DNA from: Oscillospiraceae bacterium
GTDB taxonomy: Bacteria > Bacillota > Clostridia > Oscillospirales > Oscillospiraceae
DNA length: 17,438 nucleotides
Direction: 5' to 3'
Assembly: GCA_020025175.1 (NCBI GenBank)
Contig: JAHHSM010000031.1
Span: forward strand, 1-17,438
Shown here one piece after another: positions 1-7,028 of this stretch. Within the stretch, counting starts at the first letter, position 1. Every line of letters begins with the position of its first letter. The notes below the pieces were generated by a model. It was not told the DNA's origin. It was given only the letters and a program-made list of their open reading frames with translations, and did no database searches. The translations under genes were made by a program, and so were the position numbers.

Positions 1-351
1 AGTGGGCAGATAGTGCTACCAAATCTGCGGTTTGGGAAGTTTATAAATTCATCCACATCAACACCGTGGCACCTTTCGGCACCTTCCGCACAAAAATCAG
101 GAAGTGGAAGAAACTCATGCTGTAAAAGTGTTTGCCCTATTCCAATATTTTTAACACTAAGGGAATCAAAATTCATAGTTATAAGGGCAATGAGTATAGA
201 ATCCTAAAGAATAAAAAGTAGCGCAAGGGTTTTTGGCGAAAGCATCTGTATCATCTTAGCAAGTATACTGTTTATACTCCCAAGAGTCGTAAAACAGTAC
301 AATCGCTAGGAGCGTGCTCCTAAACCCTTCCAGAGAAAGCACATAAAAATA
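1..351. other. Left flank downstream of the operon; no identifiable gene
   Basis: I recognise no gene here. On the minus strand an open frame runs from an ATG at 176 to the left edge (about 58 codons, product beginning MNFDSLSVKNIGIGQ) and looks moderately protein-like. It has no clear ribosome binding site and could be the 5' end of an unrelated gene that continues outside the window. On the plus strand, the frame through 3-323 also gives plausible Lys/Arg-rich peptide text but is broken by TAA and TAG, as in a decayed gene. The two readings compete and neither is secure. A short perfect inverted repeat, TAGGAGC-GT-GCTCCTA, lies at 307-322. No tRNA, CRISPR or complete insertion sequence is visible. 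Confidence 0.3.
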
Positions 352-387
352 AGCAGCAGGTGTCGGAATATACCGACACCTGCTGTT
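352..387 (-). terminator. Intrinsic terminator ending the microcompartment operon
   Basis: A perfect 12-bp inverted repeat (355-366 and 373-384, AGCAGGTGTCGG and its complement) encloses a 6-nt loop. Further pairs C354-G385, G353-T386 (wobble) and A352-T387 extend it. Read on the minus strand, the stem is followed by a U-rich run (TTATTTTTAT). It lies about 95 nt after the stop codon of the last shell gene, where the operon should end. The plus-strand tail is less U-rich but could give weak two-way termination. Confidence 0.85.
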
Positions 388-481
388 CTTCTTAAAAACT
401 TCCTTATGGAGTGCATCTTTTTGTGCACGCCCTTTTGCAAACTTAAAAACTTAAGCTGCAAGTAATCTCACTGAGTGATAA

Positions 482-778
482 TTACTTAACGCCTTCCTTG
501 TCAACGCTGGGCAGAATGGACTCAACTTCGACATGGGGACGAGGAATAACGTGAACAGAAATCAGCTCACCAACGCGCTGAGCTGCTGCTGCACCAGCAT
601 CGGTAGCTGCCTTAACAGCGCCGACGTCGCCGCGAACCATAACGGTAACCAAACCGCCACCAACGTGAACCTTACCAATCAGATAAACGTTTGCTGCCTT
701 GACCATTGCATCGGCTGCTTCGATAGAGCCAATCAGACCCTTGGTTTCGATCATACCCAAAGCTTCGTTTTTAATCAT
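482..778 (-). CDS. BMC-H hexameric shell protein (PduA/EutM-like)
   Basis: This 98-residue protein is one canonical BMC domain, the usual length for a hexamer-forming facet protein of a microcompartment shell. It starts with the family-typical ALGMIETKG, has the pore-loop segment VHVGGGLVT, the conserved RGDVGAVKAATDAGAAAA helix region, and ends with VIPRPH plus a short tail. Such hexamers tile the facets, and the central pore passes small substrates such as choline or cofactors. An AGGAGG (787-792) sits 8 nt before the ATG. It is the last gene of the operon, 35 nt after the PduL gene. It is a close paralogue of the BMC domain at 3054-3743, sharing most core residues and long stretches of similar DNA, so the two probably arose by duplication. 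Confidence 0.95.
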   Translation of the reverse strand: MIKNEALGMIETKGLIGSIEAADAMVKAANVYLIGKVHVGGGLVTVMVRGDVGAVKAATDAGAAAAQRVGELISVHVIPRPHVEVESILPSVDKEGVK

Positions 779-813
779 TGTATTTTCCTCCTAAAATAAA
801 TTTACCGAAAAAT

Positions 814-1446
814 TTACTTAACAATTGTAATAGTGGACTTTGAAGTCAGGCCAAGTCCATTAGCCTCTTCTGTATCAATATGGCATTCCAATGCGGAAGA
901 ATCGTTTGCACGAATTGCAACGTTGGAAAGGACACCGCCACGAGGACCGGCAACCTTGATGTCAACGATGTCACCATCCTTAACACCCAGACGTGCAGCA
1001 TCCGCAAGGGTCATATGAATATGACGCTGTGCCACAATCAAACCTTCTCTTGTCTGAACGGAACCCTTAGGACCAACCAAGGTCACACCATGGGTGCCAG
1101 CCAGATCGCCAGACATGCGAACATCACCAGCTACGCCCAGCTTAAAGCTGTCTCCAGCGATAACTTCAACCTGAGTTGCCTTACGCACAGGACCGAGAAT
1201 GCGAACTTTCTCAATTGCACCCTTAGGACCAACAACAGTCACGGTTTCCTTGCATGCATACTGACCAGGTTGGGACAGATCCTTCATCTTAGTCAGCTGA
1301 TAGCCCACACCAAACAGTGCATCCAAATCTGCCTGAGACAAGTGGATGTGGCGATTAGAAATACCAACAGGAATTTCATTGCCGTTCTTATTGTCCTTCA
1401 AAACCTCCAGCAAGAGATTCATGACATCTGCATACTTATTATCCAT
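814..1446 (-). CDS. pduL: PduL-type phosphate acyltransferase
   Basis: Reversibly converts acetyl-CoA and phosphate to acetyl phosphate and CoA, recycling CoA inside the compartment and allowing ATP formation. At 210 residues it has the PduL length and its two-domain repeat. The zinc-ligand motifs are visible: SNRHIHLS (H33, H35), AQRHIHM (H142, H144) and ECHID (H189). The first 19 residues form an amphipathic helix (Met-Asp-Asn-Lys then VMNLLLEVLKDN), which in this family acts as an encapsulation peptide targeting the enzyme to the lumen. The ATG lies 4 nt after the stop of the aldehyde dehydrogenase gene, so the two are probably translationally coupled; the upstream Shine-Dalgarno is weak. 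It makes the product of that dehydrogenase usable, with acetate as the expected final product. The gene symbol is the family name. Confidence 0.95.
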   Translation of the reverse strand: MDNKYADVMNLLLEVLKDNKNGNEIPVGISNRHIHLSQADLDALFGVGYQLTKMKDLSQPGQYACKETVTVVGPKGAIEKVRILGPVRKATQVEVIAGDSFKLGVAGDVRMSGDLAGTHGVTLVGPKGSVQTREGLIVAQRHIHMTLADAARLGVKDGDIVDIKVAGPRGGVLSNVAIRANDSSALECHIDTEEANGLGLTSKSTITIVK

Positions 1447-1450
1447 ATAC

Positions 1451-3016
1451 TTAGGACCCCGATTTCATAGCATTAACCAGTTCATTCACCAAATCAAGCA
1501 GCTGCTTGCCGTCGATGCCAGGATCTGCGGGCAGGCCCTGATTGCCAGTGCTGCAGTTGCAGCCGCCACCGTATTGCATAGGCATTGCACCAGTTGCATT
1601 GCTGCCACGGCAGCAACCGAAATCAACACCGTGGAAAGTAGGATCATCCTGAGCCAAAGTTGTTACATCCTTGATACCATAAACAACATGCTTAATGTTA
1701 ACCAGATGCATGGGAGTAACGTTCTCGGAAGTAGCACTGCCACCCCAAGTACCGCAACCCAGAGTAAATGCAGGAGCCAAAGCGGTGCTCAAACCAGTGC
1801 CACCCTGTGTACCACCGGTGTTGACCAGAATACGGGAAGCAGGCTTTCTGGAGAACTCACGAACGATCTGAGGATCGTTTGTGTGAATGTTCATGGTGTG
1901 ACCGATACCGTTCTGCAGAAGCTTTATGCTCAGATCACAAGCTTCATGCCAGTCACGAACAGTGTAGAATGCCAAAACGCTGGTCAGCTTCTCATAGGAC
2001 AGAGGATAACCATCGCCAACACCCTGCTGCTCACCGATCAGCACGCGAGTGCCTTCGGGAATAGTGATGCCTGCTGCAGTAGCAATAACCTGGGGACTAC
2101 GAGCAACGAACTTAGCGCTCATGCTGTGACCACCATTTTTGAACAACAGAGCGCAGACCTTAGCAGTCTCCTCTGCGTTCATAAAGTAACCACCCTGCTT
2201 CTTGAACTCAGCGATAACCGCGTCACGGTTGCACTCTTCGCAAATAATGGACTGCTCAGAAGCACAGACAGTACCGTAGTCAAAGGTCTTGGAAGCCATA
2301 ATGTTCAAAACAGCGCGATGAACATCAGCAGTACGCTCAATGTAGCTGGGAGAGTTACCGGCACCAACGCCCAGTGCAGGCTTACCTGCGCTGTAAGCAG
2401 CCTTAACCATACCAGGACCACCGGTAGCGATGATCAAAGCAGTCTCCTTGCACTTCATCAGCTCGTCGGTTGCGCCCATGGAAGGCATGGACAGGCAGCC
2501 AATGATGTTCTCAGGTGCACCCGCTGCGATAGCTGCATCACGCATCAGACTAGCAGCCTTCAGAGTGCACTGCAGTGCAGAAGGATGGGGAGAAAACACG
2601 ATCGCGTTACGTGCCTTCAGCGCAATCATGGACTTATAAATTGCAGTAGAAGTGGGGTTGGTGGAAGGAACAATACCCATGATCAAACCCATAGGATCAG
2701 CAACGTCCATCATCTTGTTCACAGGATCCTCATGGATAATACCTGCGCACTTCATATCTTTGATATAGTTGTAAACGAGAGTGGAAGCCGCATGGTTCTT
2801 GTAAACCTTGTCTTCAACCTTACCAAAGCCAGTCTCCTCAACTGCCATCTTTGCAAGCATTACTGCGTTTTCCTCTGCTACACGAACCATATTCTGCAGA
2901 ATTCTATCAACCTGCTCCTCGGTGTAGTTAGCAAATTTATCAGCAGCAATCTTTCCTAAACGAGCCAGATTGCGAGCCTCCTGCAGGGATTGCAGATCAT
3001 AATCAAAGTTCTCCAT
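1451..3016 (-). CDS. CoA-acylating acetaldehyde dehydrogenase, canonical copy
   Basis: Oxidises acetaldehyde with NAD+ and CoA to acetyl-CoA in the compartment lumen. From the chosen ATG it is 521 residues. The catalytic Cys (C251) is present in the motif FDYGTVCASEQS, as in AdhE-type acylating dehydrogenases. A longer frame begins at 3034, but its first codons (ATG AAA GGA GGA) form the ribosome binding site AAAGGAGG, which sits 7 nt before the ATG at 3016, so the later start is preferred. The C-terminus has an unusual Cys/Gly-rich stretch (DFGCCRGS, GGGCNCSTGN) and then a short amphipathic helix (DGKQLLDLVNELVNAM), a likely encapsulation peptide. Compared with the paralogue at 14381-15871, this one keeps all catalytic features and is probably the working enzyme. 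It lies between a shell gene and pduL. Confidence 0.93.
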   Translation of the reverse strand: MENFDYDLQSLQEARNLARLGKIAADKFANYTEEQVDRILQNMVRVAEENAVMLAKMAVEETGFGKVEDKVYKNHAASTLVYNYIKDMKCAGIIHEDPVNKMMDVADPMGLIMGIVPSTNPTSTAIYKSMIALKARNAIVFSPHPSALQCTLKAASLMRDAAIAAGAPENIIGCLSMPSMGATDELMKCKETALIIATGGPGMVKAAYSAGKPALGVGAGNSPSYIERTADVHRAVLNIMASKTFDYGTVCASEQSIICEECNRDAVIAEFKKQGGYFMNAEETAKVCALLFKNGGHSMSAKFVARSPQVIATAAGITIPEGTRVLIGEQQGVGDGYPLSYEKLTSVLAFYTVRDWHEACDLSIKLLQNGIGHTMNIHTNDPQIVREFSRKPASRILVNTGGTQGGTGLSTALAPAFTLGCGTWGGSATSENVTPMHLVNIKHVVYGIKDVTTLAQDDPTFHGVDFGCCRGSNATGAMPMQYGGGCNCSTGNQGLPADPGIDGKQLLDLVNELVNAMKSGS

Positions 3017-3023
3017 TCTGGTT

Positions 3024-3029
3024 CCTCCT
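3024..3029 (-). promoter_or_regulatory. Ribosome binding site fixing the aldehyde dehydrogenase start
   Basis: AGGAGG lies 7 nt upstream of the ATG at 3016 and overlaps the codons of a would-be start at 3034. This shows the longer reading is wrong by six residues. Confidence 0.85.
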
Positions 3030-3053
3030 TTCAATGTATCAAAAAAATTCTAA

Positions 3054-3743
3054 TTAGTTAGCTTCATAATATGCGCGGAATTCCGAAATCAATATTCCCT
3101 TATCAGCCTTAGAGATTGCACGTCCGGCAATACCAAACGTTTTATACTCGCGAGCCAAACGACGAAGTTTGACAACGGCCATTGCTTTGAGCTTTGCCAT
3201 TGCCTTGTCGATTCCAAGCTCCCTGACCCAAGTATCCACACTGTCTTTATTAAGTTCGTCCTTGCCGGATTTCTCCACTGCAGAAGACGCCTTTTCAACA
3301 GGTGCCTTAGTGACGGTCTTTTCGACCTCAAGCTTTTCCTCAATCTTTTCAACAGTCTCACTCTTGTCAGCCATCTTCACTTCTTCAACAGGAGTTACAT
3401 TTTCTTCCACAGGATCTGTGGAAGCACCGGATTCACTTTCAGGTTCCTCCGCAGTTTCTTCTGTTACCAAGGGATGGACATTTACAACCATACCATCCAG
3501 TTCGGAATGGGGGCGCGGAATTACATGCACAGAGATCAGATCACCAACGCGCTGTGCTGCGGCAGCACCTGCATCGGTAGCAGCCTTGACTGCGCCAACG
3601 TCGCCGGTAACAATAATTGTTACCAAACCACCGCCGACGTGAGTCTTCTCTACCAAGGTCACTTCAGCAGCCTTGAGCATGGCGTCTGCACTTTCAATTG
3701 CACCAATCAGTCCTTTGGTTTCAATCATCCCAAGTGCCTGCAT
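3054..3743 (-). CDS. BMC shell protein with acidic linker and Rho-N/SAP-like C-terminal domain
   Basis: The first ~90 of 229 residues are a canonical BMC-H domain (ALGMIETKGL, HVGGGLVTIIVTGDVGAVKAA, VIPRPH), so the protein should join the shell facets. Residues ~92-165 are a low-complexity linker rich in Glu, Val, Thr, Lys and Ser, probably disordered. The last ~60 residues (from SVDTWVREL) form a basic helical module: KLKAMAVVKLRRLAREY, a turn (GIAGRAISKADKG) and ILISEFRAYYE. This pattern resembles the helix-extension-helix of Rho N-terminal or SAP domains; that likeness is my inference. PduK and EutK are known precedents for shell proteins with C-terminal extensions, EutK's being a helix-turn-helix. 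AGGAGG (3752-3757) lies 8 nt before the ATG and overlaps the stop of the EutQ-like gene. The tail may bind cargo, another shell protein or nucleic acid. Confidence 0.9.
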   Translation of the reverse strand: MQALGMIETKGLIGAIESADAMLKAAEVTLVEKTHVGGGLVTIIVTGDVGAVKAATDAGAAAAQRVGDLISVHVIPRPHSELDGMVVNVHPLVTEETAEEPESESGASTDPVEENVTPVEEVKMADKSETVEKIEEKLEVEKTVTKAPVEKASSAVEKSGKDELNKDSVDTWVRELGIDKAMAKLKAMAVVKLRRLAREYKTFGIAGRAISKADKGILISEFRAYYEAN

Positions 3744-3756
3744 CGTTTATTCCTCC

Positions 3757-4482
3757 TTAGCCTTCCATCAAATCTGCCCAGTTAGAGGGATATGTGTTGT
3801 AAAACACCTTGCAGCAATGATCCTTGGAACCCATTACGACAGTTGCGCCATTGGGGATAAAGATGCAGTCACCAGCATTTGCAGTATACTTTTTACCGTT
3901 AATCGTAACGACAAAAGTACCCTCAATAACATAGTCGTTTTCATCATAGTTCTGAGTCCACTCATAAGTATCGTGATCGATAACCAGCAGGCCAGAGCTG
4001 ATGTTGGAGCTGTTCTTGTCAATCAGTTCCTGATACTTGACTCTGGGATTACCCTCAAAAAACTCATCCATTCTGACAGTATTACCACGAACAACCTTTA
4101 GTCCGGTAGCATCCTGCTCATAGCAGTAGGGAGCATCAGATGCAGGTGCTGCAGTAGCGAACATATCGCCCAGCAGCCCCTTGTCAGCCAGATTCTTCAG
4201 AACCTGATAGATCATATCACTGCTGATCTCTGCAGGAATCTCTGCAGCAGGAGCAGCACATGCAGCGGGAGCCGCACAAGCTGCAGGAGCTACGGGAGCG
4301 GGTGCTGCAGCGGGAGCCTCGCAGCAAACCTTAGGTTCCTCACCATAAGAAATCTCAATGCCAGCTGTTCTGGCGGCATCTTTAGCAGAAGGTGTTACCA
4401 ATGTATCTTCTGTTACATAGCATACCTTTTTGCCTTCGTTTACCAGTTTTGCAATATCTTTTTCGCAAACCAACTTTTTCAT
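3757..4482 (-). CDS. eutQ: EutQ-like cupin protein, possible acetate kinase role
   Basis: A 241-residue protein with three parts. Residues 1-~48 are a short module ending in TLVTPSAKDAARTAGIEI, typical of the N-termini of several ethanolamine-utilisation proteins. Residues ~50-85 are a linker of Ala, Pro and Cys. Residues ~125-235 form a cupin barrel (GTFVVTINGKKYTANAGDCIFIPNGATV). Salmonella EutQ has the same cupin fold and is reported to have acetate kinase activity. If that holds here, this protein would turn PduL's acetyl phosphate into acetate and ATP, which would explain why no classical ackA is present. A segment before the cupin (SDMIYQVLKNLADKGLLGDM) looks like an amphipathic encapsulation helix. 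AGGAGG at 4493-4498 lies 10 nt before the ATG. Fold confidence is high; the reaction is inferred. Confidence 0.85.
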   Translation of the reverse strand: MKKLVCEKDIAKLVNEGKKVCYVTEDTLVTPSAKDAARTAGIEISYGEEPKVCCEAPAAAPAPVAPAACAAPAACAAPAAEIPAEISSDMIYQVLKNLADKGLLGDMFATAAPASDAPYCYEQDATGLKVVRGNTVRMDEFFEGNPRVKYQELIDKNSSNISSGLLVIDHDTYEWTQNYDENDYVIEGTFVVTINGKKYTANAGDCIFIPNGATVVMGSKDHCCKVFYNTYPSNWADLMEG

Positions 4483-4542
4483 TTCAATTTCACCTCCTCA
4501 AAAATTTTGCCGTTAGTTATTATACCCTTTCATACTGCTACC

Positions 4543-5091
4543 TCACAGTACAGAGGGCACGAGTCTGTCGGAAGGAGACGGAATGACTTCTGCGTCTACC
4601 ATCAGGCCCTTAGCCTCAGCTACTTCACGTCCAGCCTCAACACCGGTTTCAACAGCAGCCACATCACCAGTAAAGGTGAAGAAGGACTTGCCGCCCAAGC
4701 CGGTGCCCAAACGAATCTCAATTGCTTCCAACTCTGCAGACTTCAAAATCTGGTCGGCTGCAATGATCATCGTTGCTACGGAGAATGTTTCAAAGATGCC
4801 CAGTGCAGTAACGCTTTCAGGCATCGTTGCACCGGTAATCGCAGGGAAAATACCCTTATGAACGTTCGGGATCACAATAGAATCCACGAAATATTCACCA
4901 GCATACTTTTCGCCGATGTGAATAGAATCCTGCACGGCTGCAACATCACCCTCAACCAGAGCGATGTACTTACCGGGGCAGATTGTCTGTGCGGTCACAA
5001 TTTCAACATCGGAAATCTTGACCATCTGATCGGCCGCGTAAATACCGCGAGCGATACTGGAAAATTCAACCATTCCAATTGCAATAGCCAT
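4543..5091 (-). CDS. pduT: PduT-like tandem-domain BMC shell protein
   Basis: Two BMC domains in 182 residues (about 1-90 and 95-182), the BMC-T architecture that forms trimers. The sequence follows PduT closely: AIGMVEFSSIARG, then TICPGK (C38), FVDSIVIPNVH, and a second domain with GLGGKSFFTFTGDVAAV and VIPSP. PduT carries a [4Fe-4S] cluster at the trimer axis and is proposed to pass electrons through the shell with PduS. As I recall it, the cluster ligand is Cys108 in the second domain. Here the matching position is M108 in SVATMIIAAD, with no nearby Cys, so the cluster may be absent or held differently (C38 remains). The ATG follows the pduS stop by one base (TGATATG), indicating coupled translation of the two partners. 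Confidence 0.9.
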   Translation of the reverse strand: MAIAIGMVEFSSIARGIYAADQMVKISDVEIVTAQTICPGKYIALVEGDVAAVQDSIHIGEKYAGEYFVDSIVIPNVHKGIFPAITGATMPESVTALGIFETFSVATMIIAADQILKSAELEAIEIRLGTGLGGKSFFTFTGDVAAVETGVEAGREVAEAKGLMVDAEVIPSPSDRLVPSVL

Positions 5092-5092
5092 A

Positions 5093-6421
5093 TCAACCCA
5101 TCCTTATCACAATATAGTCGTTTCCGCATTCAGTAACAGTACCGGAGATACTTGCATGGATTGTTGCACCCAAAGCACCTTCGGGAACCTGACCAATCAG
5201 CTGACCAGCCTGAACATGATCACCGGCGGAAACTACCGGGACTGCAGGAGCGCCAACATGCTGTCTGGTGGAAATATGAACCTCTGTAGGATTCAAAGTT
5301 TCTTCTGTCCAGGGCGCCGGACGGTCAAAATCACGCAGACCCAAACGTGCAATCAAACGCTTACTGGGAACCATACGATATTTACGAGATTCACGAGCCT
5401 CAAATTCAGTTGCAGTAGGCTGATAACGAACCCCGGCTTCTGCCATATTCTGCTTAAAAATTGCATTCGTAATACGAGGATGCAGATTTGCAGGGCAAGA
5501 GAAGTATTCGCACAGATTGCACTGGCAGCATAGCGATGCGATTTTCTGAGCTTCTACATCGTTTGGTGCATAACTCAATGCACGCATCATTTTATGCGGC
5601 TGCATATTGTGACCCAGCAGATAACGGGGACACAAATCAGTACACATACGACACTGTTCACAAGCAGAACGATTAACACGTCTTGCCTGATCGAAAGTAC
5701 AGGACTTTTTCTTGATCAAAGGATGATTCTTATTCAGAATAATAAAACCCTTATCCTTCTTGCTGATAAAGCCAGTCAAATCAGTCAGCAGCGGACCCAT
5801 CATAGGACCGCCGGCAATAATACCATAATCGCTGAAATCATCAATACCGCTCATCTTCAACACATCAATTGTCGGAGTACCGACAGGAACTCTAACTGTC
5901 TTGCGCTCAGGAATATCACCCGTCAAAGTGATATACTTTTCGGTGACAGCCTTACCGTTCTGCGCATGATACACATTCAAGCAAGTCTCGGAGTTGATAA
6001 CGACACAACCCACGTTGATAGGAATACCTGCTTCAGGAACCACGCGACCGGTCAGCTGATAGACCAGAACCTGCTCGTCACCTGCAGGATAGATATCCGG
6101 AAGAATACCAACAGAAATGTAATCACCCACACCCAACGCTTTGATATGCTCTTCCAAAATTTCAATGACATCATGGTGCTTACCCTTGATACCAATAATT
6201 GCCTTCGCAGCACCAACCAGTTCACCTGCAGCCTTAAAACCCTTGATGATTTCATCAGGATACATGGCCATCAACTGCTGGTCTACACGAAGCAGCGGCT
6301 CACACTCTGCACCATTCATGAGGATGTATTCCGCCTTGCAGTTCAACTTTGCGTAGGTTGGGAAACCTGCGCCGCCGGCACCGACGACACCGGCTTCTTT
6401 TACCTGCTCAAGAAGACTCAT
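5093..6421 (-). CDS. pduS: PduS/RnfC-like iron-sulfur flavoprotein
   Basis: An electron-transfer protein of the RnfC/PduS/Nqo1 type. The N-terminal part has the glycine-rich GVVGAGGAGFPT nucleotide/FMN region and NGAECEPL, then an SLBB-like part. Two ferredoxin-type motifs follow: C254-C257-C260-C264 (CEQCRMCTDLCP) and C298-C301-C304-C309 (CCQCNLCEYFSCP). The C-terminus (PAVPVVSAGDHVQAGQLIG) is a barrel-sandwich-like domain. In propanediol compartments PduS reduces cobalamin. Choline lyase needs no B12, so here it more likely links NADH oxidation to an Fe-S carrier. The frame can be extended to a GTG at 6430, but that codon lies in the Shine-Dalgarno sequence (AGGAGGTG). The ATG at 6421 (442 residues, MSLLEQVKEAG) is 8 nt downstream and preferred. 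Confidence 0.92.
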   Translation of the reverse strand: MSLLEQVKEAGVVGAGGAGFPTYAKLNCKAEYILMNGAECEPLLRVDQQLMAMYPDEIIKGFKAAGELVGAAKAIIGIKGKHHDVIEILEEHIKALGVGDYISVGILPDIYPAGDEQVLVYQLTGRVVPEAGIPINVGCVVINSETCLNVYHAQNGKAVTEKYITLTGDIPERKTVRVPVGTPTIDVLKMSGIDDFSDYGIIAGGPMMGPLLTDLTGFISKKDKGFIILNKNHPLIKKKSCTFDQARRVNRSACEQCRMCTDLCPRYLLGHNMQPHKMMRALSYAPNDVEAQKIASLCCQCNLCEYFSCPANLHPRITNAIFKQNMAEAGVRYQPTATEFEARESRKYRMVPSKRLIARLGLRDFDRPAPWTEETLNPTEVHISTRQHVGAPAVPVVSAGDHVQAGQLIGQVPEGALGATIHASISGTVTECGNDYIVIRMG

Positions 6422-6429
6422 ATTGAACA

Positions 6430-6435
6430 CCTCCT
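6430..6435 (-). promoter_or_regulatory. Ribosome binding site fixing the pduS-like start
   Basis: AGGAGG lies 8 nt before the ATG at 6421 and overlaps the GTG at 6430 that would otherwise extend the frame by three residues. Confidence 0.8.
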
Positions 6436-6436
6436 G

Positions 6437-6706
6437 TTAATCCCCAAATTCACAGTCTTCATCAATAATACCAATTACTACGGCGTCAACCGGGATCGTA
6501 TCGTCACCGACCATTCTTCTTGCAGAAGAACCGGTAGTCACAATCACGCGATCGCCGATGCCGGCACTGATGATATCCACCACAATCAGGCGCTGTCCCT
6601 GCTGAGGGCCACCGCCGATTACCTCTGCCAGCATAAATTTCAATCCATTTAAGGATTCTGCTTTTCTGGTTGCCCAGATATTGTCAATTAATCTCGCCGT
6701 TAGCAT
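6437..6706 (-). CDS. eutN: EutN/CcmL-family pentameric vertex protein (BMC-P)
   Basis: Forms the pentamers that cap the vertices of the polyhedral shell. At 89 residues it is family length. It begins MLTARLIDNIWATRKAESL, continues with GLKFMLAEVI and LIVVDIISAGIGDRVIVTTGSSAR, and ends near DAVVIGIIDE, the usual EutN/CcmL β-barrel signature. A longer frame starts at 6763, but its extra residues (RRSREKWTRRG) are not family-like and overlap the end of the upstream gene, so the ATG at 6706 is chosen. That ATG lies 7 nt after the upstream TAG, with a modest purine-rich ribosome binding site. It is the only BMC-P gene in the window, so it probably provides all twelve vertices. Confidence 0.93.
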   Translation of the reverse strand: MLTARLIDNIWATRKAESLNGLKFMLAEVIGGGPQQGQRLIVVDIISAGIGDRVIVTTGSSARRMVGDDTIPVDAVVIGIIDEDCEFGD

Positions 6707-6713
6707 GGTTCTT

Positions 6714-7013
6714 CTACCCCTTCTTGTCCATTTTTCTCTGGATCTCCTGCATTGCATCCTCAACTGCAGCCGTATCGCCGAAAATCGCCAACATAATCAT
6801 ATTCTGTGGGCAGCTTCCCTTGATATCTTCTACAGTAACTCCGGTTGCCTTTTCAGCAATATCGGAGGCGACAACCATTTCAATCATGCGCCCCTGAACC
6901 AAGCCTACTGCATCGACGCCATAGGGCGGCAATTCCTTGCCAATTGATCCTTTCCGACGCATCAGGATATCAATTGTACCCTTCGACGGAGATTTGATAA
7001 TATAAAAATCCAT
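6714..7013 (-). CDS. Small divergent BMC-domain shell protein, probably circularly permuted
   Basis: A 99-residue shell protein with a recognisable but divergent BMC core: DAVGLVQGRMIEMVVASDIAEKA, an altered pore-loop region around IKGSCPQN, then MIMLAIFGDTAAVEDAMQEI. It lacks the usual C-terminal strand and helix (VIPRPH and following). The first ~20 residues (FYIIKSPSKGTIDILMRR) look like that missing segment moved to the front, which suggests a circular permutation as in EutS/PduU. This is inference from pattern alone. A Cys is placed in the predicted pore region. AAAGGAG (7021-7027) lies 7 nt before the ATG. It sits between the EutJ and EutN genes and is probably a minor shell component. 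Confidence 0.8.
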   Translation of the reverse strand: MDFYIIKSPSKGTIDILMRRKGSIGKELPPYGVDAVGLVQGRMIEMVVASDIAEKATGVTVEDIKGSCPQNMIMLAIFGDTAAVEDAMQEIQRKMDKKG

Positions 7014-7028
7014 GTCTGGGCTCCTTTC

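Noticed and set aside
1346..2959. Plus-strand open frame of 537 codons opposite the aldehyde dehydrogenase
   Set aside because: Antisense shadow of a full-length dehydrogenase with catalytic motifs. The product is Ser/Thr/Asn/His-rich with no known signature.
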